Shown in pieces: positions 9,083 to 18,689 of a stretch of DNA of 64,000 nucleotides. The position numbers and the translations under genes were made by a program. Source of the stretch: an uncultured Commensalibacter sp. Its GTDB lineage: Bacteria > Pseudomonadota > Alphaproteobacteria > Acetobacterales > Acetobacteraceae. The stretch lies in the NCBI GenBank assembly GCA_946699565.1, contig CAMPDW010000002.1, positions 117,245 to 181,244 of the forward strand, written 5' to 3'. The notes under the pieces are model-generated. The model made no database searches and was not told the DNA's origin. It saw nothing but the letters and a program-made list of their open reading frames with translations. Every line of letters begins with the position of its first letter. Position 1 is the stretch's first letter.

Positions 9083-10480
9083 ATGTTAAACCTTTATTTG
9101 GTGCTAAATAAAATAAAAAATAAGATAGTCATTTTTATTAACGCTATATATTTTATTTTGATCGAGATTTATCTAGAATTGCGTCATTTACATTCTCTTT
9201 TTAATATCATTTTTTTAATATTTTTAGGATTTTTTACTTTTTTTATTGAAACCAAAACTTGTTACGCCCAACAACAAAAACAGACTAAACTTCAATATAT
9301 CCTTAATAAAAGTGAACAAACGCAAAAACAACTTTTAAAAAAAAAAGAAAAAATTAATTCTAATTTAGAATCAATTCAAAAAGAAAAACAACACGCAATT
9401 TTAAAAGCCCAACAAGATCAAAAAAGAGCTCATCAGATAAAAAATAATATGGTTGTGGAGACTGAAAAACTTCAAACAACTGAAACAAAAATAGAAAATT
9501 TAAATCAACGAATAACAGCGTTAAAATCAAAAATCGTGCAATTAAATAATCAATTGCAAATAGAATCAAAAAAATTTTCTAAATTCCTACCTCTTATTGA
9601 ACGTTTGTCTTTATACCCTTCTGATACTCTCTTAGTTGCCCCGCACAAATCAATACGAGCAACACTTGGTTTATCGATTATCCAAACTTTATCCAAAGAA
9701 CTTGAAAAACAAGCAAAACAGATTAAACAACATCAACAAGAAATCGTACAATTACAACATCAATTTAACGATCAGATAACAGAATTAACACAATTACGTA
9801 AAAAACAACTAGATGAACAATCTAAATTAACAACCGCATTGAAGCAAGCACGTATTGCCCAACAGGAATCTGCAAAAGCTGTTTTTGAAATTTCTCAAAA
9901 TGCCGCTAATGCCGCCCAAAAAGCTAAAAATATTAATGACGCCATTAAACAAATTAATCTTACTAAAATTAGGGCGCAGCAACAATTAAAAGCTGAAATT
10001 CTCCGTGCAAAAAAAGCGCATAATCTGGCTCAACTGAAAAAAGCCCAAAAAGAATCTAAAATAATTGCCTCGGCCAATAATGGTCCTGGATTAAATGCAA
10101 AAATGACTTCAAAAACAAATGCTCCAGTCATTGGCCCCATAGTATCTTTATGGGGCAGCAAAACAGAAACAGGACCTGCGCAAGGAATAACCTATGCCCC
10201 GCAATCCCAGGCAACTGTCCGATCACCCTGTAACGGACTTGTCGAATTCTCAGGTCCCTTTCGTGGTTATGGTCACATGATTATTTTGAACTGTGGTAAA
10301 AACTATCGTTTTGTTTTAGCAGGGATGAATAGTTTATCAGTTGCAATCGGTCAAACAATCAATAAAGGAATCATGGTTGGACAAATGCCACTTTGGTCTG
10401 GAGGTATTACAGGAAGACCTACACTATTTGTTCAATTACGGCGTGGAGAAAGGGCAATCAATCCCTCACCATTTTTATAA
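9083..10480 (+). CDS. envC: EnvC-type murein hydrolase activator (degenerate LytM domain)
   Basis: Probable periplasmic activator of cell-wall amidases during daughter-cell separation. The order is an N-terminal hydrophobic segment (about residues 38-58) followed by CYAQ, a plausible late signal-peptide cleavage site. A long Gln/Lys-rich coiled coil follows (about 65-310), then a C-terminal LytM/M23 fold (about 345-465). The zinc ligands of active M23 peptidases are missing: the HxxxD site reads GITYA and the final HxH reads FVQL. The domain therefore looks catalytically dead, as in E. coli EnvC. The ~60-residue leader is unusually long and no later methionine gives a better start. It precedes ctpA by 117 bases, the usual alphaproteobacterial neighbour order. 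Confidence 0.85.
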   Translation: MLNLYLVLNKIKNKIVIFINAIYFILIEIYLELRHLHSLFNIIFLIFLGFFTFFIETKTCYAQQQKQTKLQYILNKSEQTQKQLLKKKEKINSNLESIQKEKQHAILKAQQDQKRAHQIKNNMVVETEKLQTTETKIENLNQRITALKSKIVQLNNQLQIESKKFSKFLPLIERLSLYPSDTLLVAPHKSIRATLGLSIIQTLSKELEKQAKQIKQHQQEIVQLQHQFNDQITELTQLRKKQLDEQSKLTTALKQARIAQQESAKAVFEISQNAANAAQKAKNINDAIKQINLTKIRAQQQLKAEILRAKKAHNLAQLKKAQKESKIIASANNGPGLNAKMTSKTNAPVIGPIVSLWGSKTETGPAQGITYAPQSQATVRSPCNGLVEFSGPFRGYGHMIILNCGKNYRFVLAGMNSLSVAIGQTINKGIMVGQMPLWSGGITGRPTLFVQLRRGERAINPSPFL

Positions 10481-10597
10481 ACTAATTTTTATATAATTTT
10501 AAAAATGAAAAGATATAACTTAACATATTGAATGATTTTATTTATAACAGAAAATTACCGTTTTCACTTTAGGATCAAGTATTAGGAGAAAATCAGC

Positions 10598-12160
10598 ATG
10601 AAGTTCCGTACAGGATTATTACTAAGTACGACACTTTTTATAGCTGGCATTGGTATAGGACCACAGGTTCAGGAATGGATACATTCAAACCATTCCCTTT
10701 CCATTCAAGCCTTGGCTGAAGATATAAAAAAAGATCAAGTACAAACTAATAGTGCTGAAACCTATCGTTTGTTAACCTTATTTGGGGATGTTTTCGAACG
10801 CGTTCGGGCAAGCTATGTTGAACCTGTTTCAGATAAAGATCTTATTACCAACGCATTAAATGGTATGTTAACTGGGCTTGATCCACACAGTTCTTATATG
10901 ACTGAAAAACAATTTGCCAATATGCAAATTCAAACCAAAGGTGAATTTGGTGGTCTTGGTCTGGAAGTTCAAGAGGATGATGGACATATCAAGGTTGTTT
11001 CTCCAATTGATGGTACCCCTGCTGCTAGGGCTGGAATAAAACCAGGGGATTATATTATTGCTATTGATGGTAAAAATATTGACGGGATGACTTTAAATGC
11101 CGCCGTTGATAAAATGCGTGGAAAACCAAAAACGCAAATTACCCTGACCTTAATACGTTTAAAAGAATCTAAACCTATTAAAGTAACATTGACACGCGAA
11201 ATTATTCATATTCAGGTTATTAAATCCTACCTCTATGATCGTATAGGTTATATTCGTATTTCTCAATTTAATGAAGAAACTGAAAAAAACATGCGTTTAG
11301 CTTTTGAAAAGCTTCAAAAAAACAGCAATAATAAATTAGCCGGGCTCGTGATTGATCTTCGGAATGATCCGGGCGGACTTCTTGATCAAGCAATTTCTGT
11401 AAGCCGTGATTTTATCAAAGAAGGTGCCATCGTTTCCACCAAGGCACGTAATCCAAAAGATAATCAAAGATGGAATGCCAAAGGAAATGATATTACCAAT
11501 GGATTGCCTATAGTTGTCTTAATTAATGGAGGCTCTGCTTCGGCTAGTGAGATTGTATCTGGTGCCCTACAAGATCATCATCGTGCAATTCTGTTGGGCG
11601 AAAAAACCTTCGGTAAAGGTTCGGTTCAATCCGTAATGCCAATTCCTAAAAATGGTGCCATACGTCTAACAATTGCACGTTATTATACGCCTTCTGGCCG
11701 GTCTATCCAAGGATTGGGAATAAGTCCTGATATCAAAGTCCAAGATAGCTATGAAGCACCTGAATTCAGTATCCGTGAGGCTGACCTTAATCATATCATT
11801 AAAAATGAAGGAGGAAATCAAACCAAAGCTCCAGTTCGGAATGATTTACCTCCTATTGCTCAATCCATTCCTGCTCAACCACCAAAAGATTGGTCTAAAT
11901 TTGATTATACTAATCCTTCAACCGACTTTCAATTACAACAAGGAATAAAAGTTGTCCGTGCTATGGCTAACTTACCAAATGATAAGGCTTTTCCTATTCC
12001 CTTGAAAAAAGAAGCGGTCAAGAATGATAAAAATAAAGAAAAAACAGCTCAAAAACCTTCGAATGATAATAAAATAAATTCATCTCAGGAAAATAAAAAA
12101 CAACCTGTGCGTCAGGAGGATAAATCTGTTAATAATCCTTCTGCTGCTCGTACTCATTAA
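10598..12160 (+). CDS. ctpA: Carboxy-terminal processing protease, S41 family
   Basis: Periplasmic or membrane-anchored serine protease that trims C-termini of envelope proteins. An N-terminal signal anchor (about residues 4-22) precedes a PDZ domain (about 107-195, with GGLGLEV and AGIKPGD) and the S41 core. GGSASASEI carries the nucleophile (S315) and FGKGSVQ the general base lysine (K340), with the usual 25-residue spacing. The C-terminal ~90 residues are low-complexity, rich in Lys, Asn and Gln, and probably disordered. AGGAGAA lies 7 bases before the ATG. The rppH ribosome-binding site overlaps its stop codon, so the two genes form an operon. Confidence 0.96.
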   Translation: MKFRTGLLLSTTLFIAGIGIGPQVQEWIHSNHSLSIQALAEDIKKDQVQTNSAETYRLLTLFGDVFERVRASYVEPVSDKDLITNALNGMLTGLDPHSSYMTEKQFANMQIQTKGEFGGLGLEVQEDDGHIKVVSPIDGTPAARAGIKPGDYIIAIDGKNIDGMTLNAAVDKMRGKPKTQITLTLIRLKESKPIKVTLTREIIHIQVIKSYLYDRIGYIRISQFNEETEKNMRLAFEKLQKNSNNKLAGLVIDLRNDPGGLLDQAISVSRDFIKEGAIVSTKARNPKDNQRWNAKGNDITNGLPIVVLINGGSASASEIVSGALQDHHRAILLGEKTFGKGSVQSVMPIPKNGAIRLTIARYYTPSGRSIQGLGISPDIKVQDSYEAPEFSIREADLNHIIKNEGGNQTKAPVRNDLPPIAQSIPAQPPKDWSKFDYTNPSTDFQLQQGIKVVRAMANLPNDKAFPIPLKKEAVKNDKNKEKTAQKPSNDNKINSSQENKKQPVRQEDKSVNNPSAARTH

Positions 12161-12171
12161 AGGAACATTTT

Positions 12172-12639
12172 ATGAAAGCCCTCCCTTATCGTCGTAATGT
12201 CGCTGCGTTCATTTTAAACAAAAAAAGGGAAATTTTTATCGCATTACGTCATGATTTGGCTAAAGATAAAATTTGGGCTTTCCCGCAAGGTGGTATTGAT
12301 GATTCTGAAACAACTGAAGAAGCCCTGAAAAGAGAACTTTTGGAAGAAATTGGTACAAACCATATTGAAATATTAGCTGAATATCCTGAATGGTTATCTT
12401 ATAATTTTTTACCTAATGCCGTAGGCAATCCTTTAAAAAGAAAATTTAAGGGACAAACACAAAAATGGTTTGCCGTCCGATTTCTAGGTAAAGACACAGA
12501 TATTGATCTTAATACCCATAAGGAAAAAGAATTTGATGCCTGGAAATGGATTTCTTTCTTGGAGCTTGAAAAAATCAATACAGGTTTTAAACATGACCTT
12601 TATTTAAAAATAGCAACCTATTTTCAAAACCTTGTATAA
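12172..12639 (+). CDS. rppH: RNA pyrophosphohydrolase RppH (Nudix)
   Basis: Removes pyrophosphate from 5'-triphosphorylated RNAs, which opens them to RNase E-type decay. The 155 residues are a single Nudix domain. The box at residues 40-61 reads G-x5-E-x7-RELLEEIG, with the metal-binding glutamates intact. FPQGGIDD and YRRNVAAFI are typical of RppH rather than of other Nudix enzymes. Its ribosome-binding site (AAAGGA) overlaps the ctpA stop codon 11 bases upstream, implying translational coupling. It converges on the emrB-like gene with only 7 bases between stops and no terminator of its own. Confidence 0.95.
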   Translation: MKALPYRRNVAAFILNKKREIFIALRHDLAKDKIWAFPQGGIDDSETTEEALKRELLEEIGTNHIEILAEYPEWLSYNFLPNAVGNPLKRKFKGQTQKWFAVRFLGKDTDIDLNTHKEKEFDAWKWISFLELEKINTGFKHDLYLKIATYFQNLV

Positions 12640-12646
12640 ATTTCAA

Positions 12647-14224
12647 TCATTTACCTTTCTTTTTCTGGGCAGTATAGCTATCAAGGAAAAAGCAAAAAGG
12701 AACAAGTAAAAAAGCAAGACACCCAAGAATCATAAAAATATCATTAAACGCCAAAATTGCGACTTGTTTGATAAAATCTTGATAAAGATATTTCAATGCT
12801 ACTTGAGCTTGTTCTTGAGAAGCATATCCTAATTGTTGAGCCACTCCTTGCATATGTGCAAGATAATCATTAAAAGGTTGGTGAAAGGGCGACATCCAAT
12901 GAACCATATGAGCTTGATTGACTTGACGTCTTTCTGTGATTATCGCTGTTGCCCCAGATATACATAAAGCTCCCAATACATTTCGTGTCATACTGAATAA
13001 AGCGGAGGCATCTGCATTATATTTTTCTTCTATGGTCATAAATGCGATGGTCGATAAAGGGACAAACAAAAAAGCCAGACAAATAGATTGAGCAATTCTG
13101 TACATGATTAAATGTATAAAATCAGAATTTGGCACTAAATTAGCTGAATAAAATAATGCACACCCAAACAAAAAAAATCCTATAGCAATCACATAGCGTA
13201 TTTGTACTACATTAATAACTTTGCCAATAATAGGAATTAATATAATTATAACTACTCCACCTGGTGTTAAAACTAATCCAGAAAGAAACGCGGTATAACC
13301 AATAATTTGTTGGGTAAATTGTGGAACAATCACGGCGGAGGCATATAAACATCCACCAAGTCCAGCCATCAAGATTGAACTTATGGCAAAATTACGATCT
13401 TTAAATACATGAAGATCAACCACGGGTTTATCTATATAAAATAACCAAAATATTGCCCCGACAATACCTACAAATGATAGAAAAGCTAACCAACAAATAA
13501 AGCTAGATCCAAACCAATCAGCATTCTCACCGCGATCAACCATTACCTCTAAACAACCAAGCCCTAATGTAATTAAACTGACCCCAATATAATCAATTCG
13601 TTCTTTACGCTTTTTTGCCCAGGGTGGGTCATCTATAAGAAATACTACGGCAATAACGGTAATAATACCGATTGGAACATTCAAAAAGAAAATCCATCGC
13701 CATGAATAATTATCCGTAATCCACCCCCCTAAAGAAGGTCCCAAAACAGGGGCAACAATTGTTGCAATGGCGGTCAAACCAAAAGCAGCCCCTCGTTTAT
13801 CTGGAGGAAAGGTATCAAGAATAATAGATTGCTGGTTTGGTTGTAATCCACCTCCGAAAAACCCCTGCATCAAACGAAATAAGACTAACTGTGCCAAACT
13901 GTCAGCTATACCGCATAAAAACGAGGATACAGAAAACATAAAAATACAAATCAGAAAATATCTTTTACGTCCTAAAACACGTCCTAACCATCCCGATATG
14001 GTTAAGACAATACCATTCGCAGCCAAATAAGATGTTAATGACCAAGTTGCATTATCATACGTTGTTGATAAACTTCCCGCAATATGAGGTAGGGACACAT
14101 TCACGATTGTTGTATCAAGTATTTCCATAAAAGCAGCAAGGGTTACAACGATTGCAATCAACCAAGAGTTGTGTTTGGGAACCCATTGTACTGTATAAAT
14201 ATTTTGACTTACAGATTGATTCAT
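12647..14224 (-). CDS. emrB: Multidrug exporter of the DHA2 MFS family (EmrB type)
   Basis: Inner-membrane proton-driven drug exporter that works with an EmrA-type adaptor and an outer-membrane channel. The 525 residues suit the 14-helix DHA2 family. LDTTIVNVSLPHIAGSL is the diagnostic first-helix motif, and GPSLGGWITDNYSWRWIFFLN is the motif C region in helices 5 and 6, where two prolines and glycines mark an antiporter. The start ATG overlaps the emrA stop by 4 bases (ATGA), so translation is coupled to emrA. The substrate cannot be read from the sequence. Confidence 0.94.
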   Translation of the reverse strand: MNQSVSQNIYTVQWVPKHNSWLIAIVVTLAAFMEILDTTIVNVSLPHIAGSLSTTYDNATWSLTSYLAANGIVLTISGWLGRVLGRKRYFLICIFMFSVSSFLCGIADSLAQLVLFRLMQGFFGGGLQPNQQSIILDTFPPDKRGAAFGLTAIATIVAPVLGPSLGGWITDNYSWRWIFFLNVPIGIITVIAVVFLIDDPPWAKKRKERIDYIGVSLITLGLGCLEVMVDRGENADWFGSSFICWLAFLSFVGIVGAIFWLFYIDKPVVDLHVFKDRNFAISSILMAGLGGCLYASAVIVPQFTQQIIGYTAFLSGLVLTPGGVVIIILIPIIGKVINVVQIRYVIAIGFFLFGCALFYSANLVPNSDFIHLIMYRIAQSICLAFLFVPLSTIAFMTIEEKYNADASALFSMTRNVLGALCISGATAIITERRQVNQAHMVHWMSPFHQPFNDYLAHMQGVAQQLGYASQEQAQVALKYLYQDFIKQVAILAFNDIFMILGCLAFLLVPFCFFLDSYTAQKKKGK

Positions 14225-15327
14225 TTTACATAAACCGTTGGAACAACAGATAAACCAATTGCTAATGGAACTTTTGGATCTAACCCTTTATCGATTATAA
14301 TTTTAACGGGAACACGTTGGACAATTTTCACATAATTACCTGTTGCATTTTCTGGGGGAAAAGTACTAAAAACAGAGCCTGTTCCTGCCTGTAAAGAATC
14401 AACATGTCCTGTTAATTTCATAAAAGGATAAGCGTCCACAGCAATCTTTACTTTTTGTCCTGGTCTCATATCCGTAATTTGCGTTTCTTTATAGTTACCA
14501 ATCACCCAAATTTCAGGTTCAACAATGGATAAAAGTGATTGACCTACTGTTACATAACTTCCTTGTTCTACATTACGCTTTGAAATCCATCCATCATGCG
14601 GAGCTCTAATCTCTGTCCATTCAACATTTAAAGCTGCTGTTTTTAATTGCCCATCCGCGGCTTTTACAGCACCTTCCTGATCATAAACCCGGCTTCTTAC
14701 ATTACCAATATTAGCTTCCACAGGAGTTGCAATTAATAAATTACCCTCTGATTGAGCAACATCAGCTTTTGCCTGATTATATGCTGATGTAGCATAATCT
14801 ACAGCCTGTTGGGTTGTGGCAGGACGAGCAATATTATGTTGACGCGTATAATCTGTTTTTGCTTTAAATAATTGTGCTTTTGCAGCTTCTAATTGACCTT
14901 GTGCAACCTTTAACTGACCAGGATAATTCTTTATAGCCACCTGTAATAAATATTGTGACGCAAGGTGCTTTGCTTTTGCTCTTTCTAAATTCCCTTGGGC
15001 TTGTAAAAAAGAAGCATTATAATCCCTTGAATCAATTCTTAATAAAAGCTGTCCCTTATGAACAAACTGATTATCATCAACTAAAAGTTCAGTAACATAA
15101 CCATTAACATGGGGTGCAATCGTTATCGCACGACCTGCTGTAAAAGCATCATCCGTACTAACATCGTTACGCGTAAACCACCAATATAGACCAATAATTA
15201 TTACAACCACAATTGCTAGAATAATCATTAAATGTTTAATAATTTTCTTTTTAGGATTATTTAACTCGTTTTTTTTTAATAAATCATGATCCTGATTTGT
15301 TTCTTCTTTATCCCCAACCATAAACAC
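14221..15327 (-). CDS. emrA: EmrA-type membrane-fusion adaptor (HlyD family)
   Basis: Periplasmic adaptor that links the EmrB-like pump to an outer-membrane channel. A short cytoplasmic lysine-rich tail precedes one membrane helix (about residues 31-49). A biotinyl-lipoyl-like half (STDDAFTAGRAITIAPHVNG) follows, then an alpha-helical hairpin and the second lipoyl half with the beta barrel (EIRAPHDGWISKRNVEQGSYV). The frame opens at a GTG (15327). The ATG two codons later (15321) is an equally good start and has GGGCGG upstream. The gene lies 9 bases after the ABC exporter and overlaps emrB by 4 bases, so the three form one operon. Confidence 0.92.
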   Translation of the reverse strand: MFMVGDKEETNQDHDLLKKNELNNPKKKIIKHLMIILAIVVVIIIGLYWWFTRNDVSTDDAFTAGRAITIAPHVNGYVTELLVDDNQFVHKGQLLLRIDSRDYNASFLQAQGNLERAKAKHLASQYLLQVAIKNYPGQLKVAQGQLEAAKAQLFKAKTDYTRQHNIARPATTQQAVDYATSAYNQAKADVAQSEGNLLIATPVEANIGNVRSRVYDQEGAVKAADGQLKTAALNVEWTEIRAPHDGWISKRNVEQGSYVTVGQSLLSIVEPEIWVIGNYKETQITDMRPGQKVKIAVDAYPFMKLTGHVDSLQAGTGSVFSTFPPENATGNYVKIVQRVPVKIIIDKGLDPKVPLAIGLSVVPTVYVK

Positions 15328-15336
15328 CGCCCAAAA

Positions 15337-17142
15337 TTATGTATAGTTCAAATTTTGTGTTTGTACTAATCTTGCATATAAGCCTTTATGCCGCATCAAC
15401 AAATTATGATCACCCTGTTCTACAACTTTTCCATCTGATATGACAACAATAATATGAGCTGATCTTATTGTTGATAAACGATGAGCCACAACCAATGTTG
15501 TACAATCCTTACGCAGCTCTATCAAAGCTTGCTGTATAATATGTTCACTTTCAATATCCAAAGCACTTGTGGCTTCATCCAGTAATAATAAACGAGGATT
15601 TCTTAACAAAGCCCGCGCCAAGGCAACCCTTTGACGCTGTCCCCCTGACAAACATTGCCCGTTATAACCAACTTTTGTATCCAACCCATCAGGAAGACCC
15701 GCTAAAAATCGATTAATTGCAGCACCTTCTATTACTTTATTAATTTCTTTTCCGCTTGCTTGAGGATTACCAATCCGAATATTGTCAAGAATAGACATAT
15801 CAAACAACAACGGATCCTGTGGCACATAAGCAATTGCCGAACGTAACTCCTTAATTTTTAGATCTCGTAAATCCAATCCATCAAAAATAATCTTTCCTTT
15901 TTGGACATCCTGCAACCTTGGTATTAAAGTTAAGGCCGTTGATTTTCCAGACCCAGAAGGACCAACTAAAGCAATTGTACGTCCTGCCTCAATATCAAAA
16001 TTTAATCCATGCAACCCTGATTCCCGTCCAGGGTAAATAAAATGAACATTCTTGAACTGAATTTTTCCTTTTCCTGTAGGAAGAGATGCTGCGTTCAATT
16101 TATCCTTAATTTGAATAGGTTTATCGAGAATATTAAAAATACGGTTTAATCCTGAAATACCTTCCTGCATTGCAGCATTTAATGAACCCAACGCTCTTAA
16201 AGGTCTTGCCGCAAGTAATAAAGCCGCCACAAAACCAGAAAAATCACCTAATGTTGCCCCTCCCATCGCAGCACGCCATCCAGCAAAACCAAGAACAGCA
16301 GCAACAGCACTTCCTCCCAAAACCTCCATAATCGGATCAATCTTTGCCCGTCCACGAATAATTTTAAGAGTAGCATTATATAATTGGTCAAATGATTCAT
16401 CTAATCGTTTGATCTCACGATTCTCCATTCCATAGACACGAACCGTTCGTGCCTGTGAAAATGTCTCGTTCAATAAAGCCGATGTTTTTCCAACCTGTTC
16501 CTGCATATTTCCAGAAGCTTTCCGTACACGTTTTCCCAACTTCTGAATGGGAACAGCAGCAATCGGATATAATAAGGCAGCAATCAAGCTGAGCTCCCAA
16601 TCCATATATAACATTGAAGCAATTAAACTCACAACCGTAATGACATCGCCAAAAGCATTAACCATACGAATCATTGCTTCTCGAATAGATAAAGCATCCG
16701 TTGTAAACCGTGATGAAAGTTGGGCTGGTGCTTCATTTTCAAGAAGAGAAATATCTGCATAAACTAGATGAAGAAACATCTTTTTTTGCAATCCACGAAT
16801 GATTTGCAAAACAAGATCTTGTACCGATAATGTCTGACAATATTGAGAAAGTGCCTTTATTGCCGTAACCATAATCACCAAAGAAGGAATTTGATATAAT
16901 ATTTTTGAATCATTATCCTTGAACATATCCAACGCACGTTTAATTACCAAAGGGTATAACGCTGTTAAGCTCGCCATAAAAAGAGTAGAAATAATAATCA
17001 ACAATATACGCTTTGGATAAAAGCGTATTTGTTCTTTCCAGAGACGTTGCAGAAACGGTAAACTTCTATCTTCTCCCAAGATCAACGATACAATGATATT
17101 TTTTTTTACTTTTTTCTTTATCTGTTTTGTTTCTTGGTTCAC
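15337..17142 (-). CDS. ABC exporter half-transporter (fused membrane and ATPase domains)
   Basis: A lipid- or drug-type ABC exporter, probably a homodimer in the inner membrane. The N-terminal ~330 residues hold six membrane helices of the type 1 exporter fold. The C-terminal ATPase has Walker A (GPSGSGKST, about residues 393-401), the LSGGQRQR signature, Walker B (LLLLDEATSALD) and the H-loop (VVAHRLSTIRSA). The 601 residues match MsbA-like proteins and LipidA-type annotation is possible, but substrate cannot be decided. The start is GTG at 17142 with no strong ribosome-binding site. It heads the emrAB operon, which suggests a shared export role. Confidence 0.9.
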   Translation of the reverse strand: MNQETKQIKKKVKKNIIVSLILGEDRSLPFLQRLWKEQIRFYPKRILLIIISTLFMASLTALYPLVIKRALDMFKDNDSKILYQIPSLVIMVTAIKALSQYCQTLSVQDLVLQIIRGLQKKMFLHLVYADISLLENEAPAQLSSRFTTDALSIREAMIRMVNAFGDVITVVSLIASMLYMDWELSLIAALLYPIAAVPIQKLGKRVRKASGNMQEQVGKTSALLNETFSQARTVRVYGMENREIKRLDESFDQLYNATLKIIRGRAKIDPIMEVLGGSAVAAVLGFAGWRAAMGGATLGDFSGFVAALLLAARPLRALGSLNAAMQEGISGLNRIFNILDKPIQIKDKLNAASLPTGKGKIQFKNVHFIYPGRESGLHGLNFDIEAGRTIALVGPSGSGKSTALTLIPRLQDVQKGKIIFDGLDLRDLKIKELRSAIAYVPQDPLLFDMSILDNIRIGNPQASGKEINKVIEGAAINRFLAGLPDGLDTKVGYNGQCLSGGQRQRVALARALLRNPRLLLLDEATSALDIESEHIIQQALIELRKDCTTLVVAHRLSTIRSAHIIVVISDGKVVEQGDHNLLMRHKGLYARLVQTQNLNYT

Positions 17143-17215
17143 ACTTTGATACTTCTAAATGAAAAAAATAATATGAAAGCTTTTTTAACTGATTTTAAAA
17201 TACGAATTAAATTGT

Positions 17216-18415
17216 TTAATTCAATCTTTTTAAACTGTGACTTTTAAACCACTCAAGACACTCTTGCGCGGAAGCTATACATCCCCCCTCCATCCACCAA
17301 TTTTTAACCTCATCAAGATATTCTCCTAGAACCGGCCCTATTTCAATACCCAACTTTATTAAATCCTGACCTCTTATAGGAAATAAAGGTTGAGATAATT
17401 TATTGACCCGTTCACGCCATTGATCCCACAGTTCTGAAGAATATATATTATCATTCATTTGTTCGAGCCAACTTCGACCAATTAATTGAGTTAAAGGATA
17501 GGAAGCTCTTAACTGAATAAGCTGTTTTTCTGTATTCTCTATTGATAAAGGTAAAGATTTATTTAAGTTGGACAGAATTTTTGCATCTTTATTAGAAAGT
17601 TTAAAACGTTTTGCTAATTGTAAAACATGATCTTTGACTAAACCAGCAAGACGAAGAATGGCATCCGCTGGAACACCTTTGTTGATAAGTTGATTAAACA
17701 AGTCGAGATCATAGTGTAATGGAATTAGAACGGGTAAAACTCCATAAAAATCCATCTCTTTCATGATTAAAACAACTTTTGGACCTATAATGATTTTCTG
17801 AAATTCCAACCATAATCGCTCAGCCGATAAGCTATTAAGATAAGACGCATATAGTTGAATAGCTTCAACAGCCTCAGCATCCATTTCTCCCTTGCCATAT
17901 CGTGCATAAAAACGGAAATATCTTAAAATGCGTAAATAATCTTCTGAAATACGGGCTTTTGCAGCCCCAACAAATCGAACATGACCTCTTTTAAGATCTT
18001 CCTGACCATGAAAATAGTCCCAGATTTTTCCTTTTCTATCACAATATAAAGCATTAATGGTAAAATCTCGCCTAGCTGCATCTTCATGCCATTTTTTTGT
18101 CCAACATACTTTGGCATGTCGCCCGTCCATTTCAACATCTTTACGCAATGTGGTTATTTCATAAGAACGATGATCAAATAATGCTGTAACTGTTCCATGA
18201 CTTATTCCTGTCGGTATAACCTTAATTCCTGCTATTTTTAATTGATCTAGGATAAGTTCAGGAGGTTCTGGAGTTGCCACATCAATATCAGAAACAACTT
18301 TTCCAGCGATTAAATCCCTTACAACACCTCCAACCAATCTTGCCTTTGGAAAGATAACCCATAATTTATCCAAATCCAATTTAGATTGATCAGGTAATTC
18401 ATCTATAATTGTCAT
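17216..18415 (-). CDS. cca: CCA tRNA nucleotidyltransferase (poly(A) polymerase family)
   Basis: Adds or repairs the 3' CCA end of tRNAs. A class II nucleotidyltransferase head carries RLVGGVVRD (26-34) and the metal-binding DID (43-45). The RRDFTINAL motif (115-123) and the RILRYFRFYARYG segment follow, typical of the nucleotide-selecting neck. The 399 residues match the alphaproteobacterial form, which lacks an HD domain. It is 73 bases upstream of the ABC exporter on the same strand and may be co-transcribed with it. The flanking upstream sequence is the decayed MoxR region. Confidence 0.95.
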   Translation of the reverse strand: MTIIDELPDQSKLDLDKLWVIFPKARLVGGVVRDLIAGKVVSDIDVATPEPPELILDQLKIAGIKVIPTGISHGTVTALFDHRSYEITTLRKDVEMDGRHAKVCWTKKWHEDAARRDFTINALYCDRKGKIWDYFHGQEDLKRGHVRFVGAAKARISEDYLRILRYFRFYARYGKGEMDAEAVEAIQLYASYLNSLSAERLWLEFQKIIIGPKVVLIMKEMDFYGVLPVLIPLHYDLDLFNQLINKGVPADAILRLAGLVKDHVLQLAKRFKLSNKDAKILSNLNKSLPLSIENTEKQLIQLRASYPLTQLIGRSWLEQMNDNIYSSELWDQWRERVNKLSQPLFPIRGQDLIKLGIEIGPVLGEYLDEVKNWWMEGGCIASAQECLEWFKSHSLKRLN

Positions 18416-18689
18416 CCGTAATTTAACTAATCCCTTAATTTTTAAAAACCATCTGTTTGGAATTTCAACACATTAAAATAATCTAATGTTTAAGCTTAAA
18501 TTTAACGTCAAAATTTAAACTGTTTATTCCAAAACAAATATTCCTAATATATTAAACTATTAGTTCATTTATATTAAATTATATATGGGTTTAACTTATT
18601 TTTCTTATGAAGAATTCTTATTAATTTAACTGCTAAATATAAGAATGATACCAAATTAGCTGATTTTTTCACGCAAAAAATTTAAATAG
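18416..18689. other. AT-rich gap upstream of cca and of the MoxR remnant
   Basis: No coding remnant is readable here beyond a few residues near the right end. It must include the cca promoter on the minus strand and probably the dead promoter of the MoxR operon on the plus strand. No strong hairpin or motif stands out. Confidence 0.4.

Noticed and set aside
12647-17142. ABC exporter plus EmrAB genes as a biosynthetic or bacteriocin export cluster
   Set aside because: No precursor peptide, peptidase domain or biosynthetic gene lies nearby; the set looks like ordinary efflux genes.
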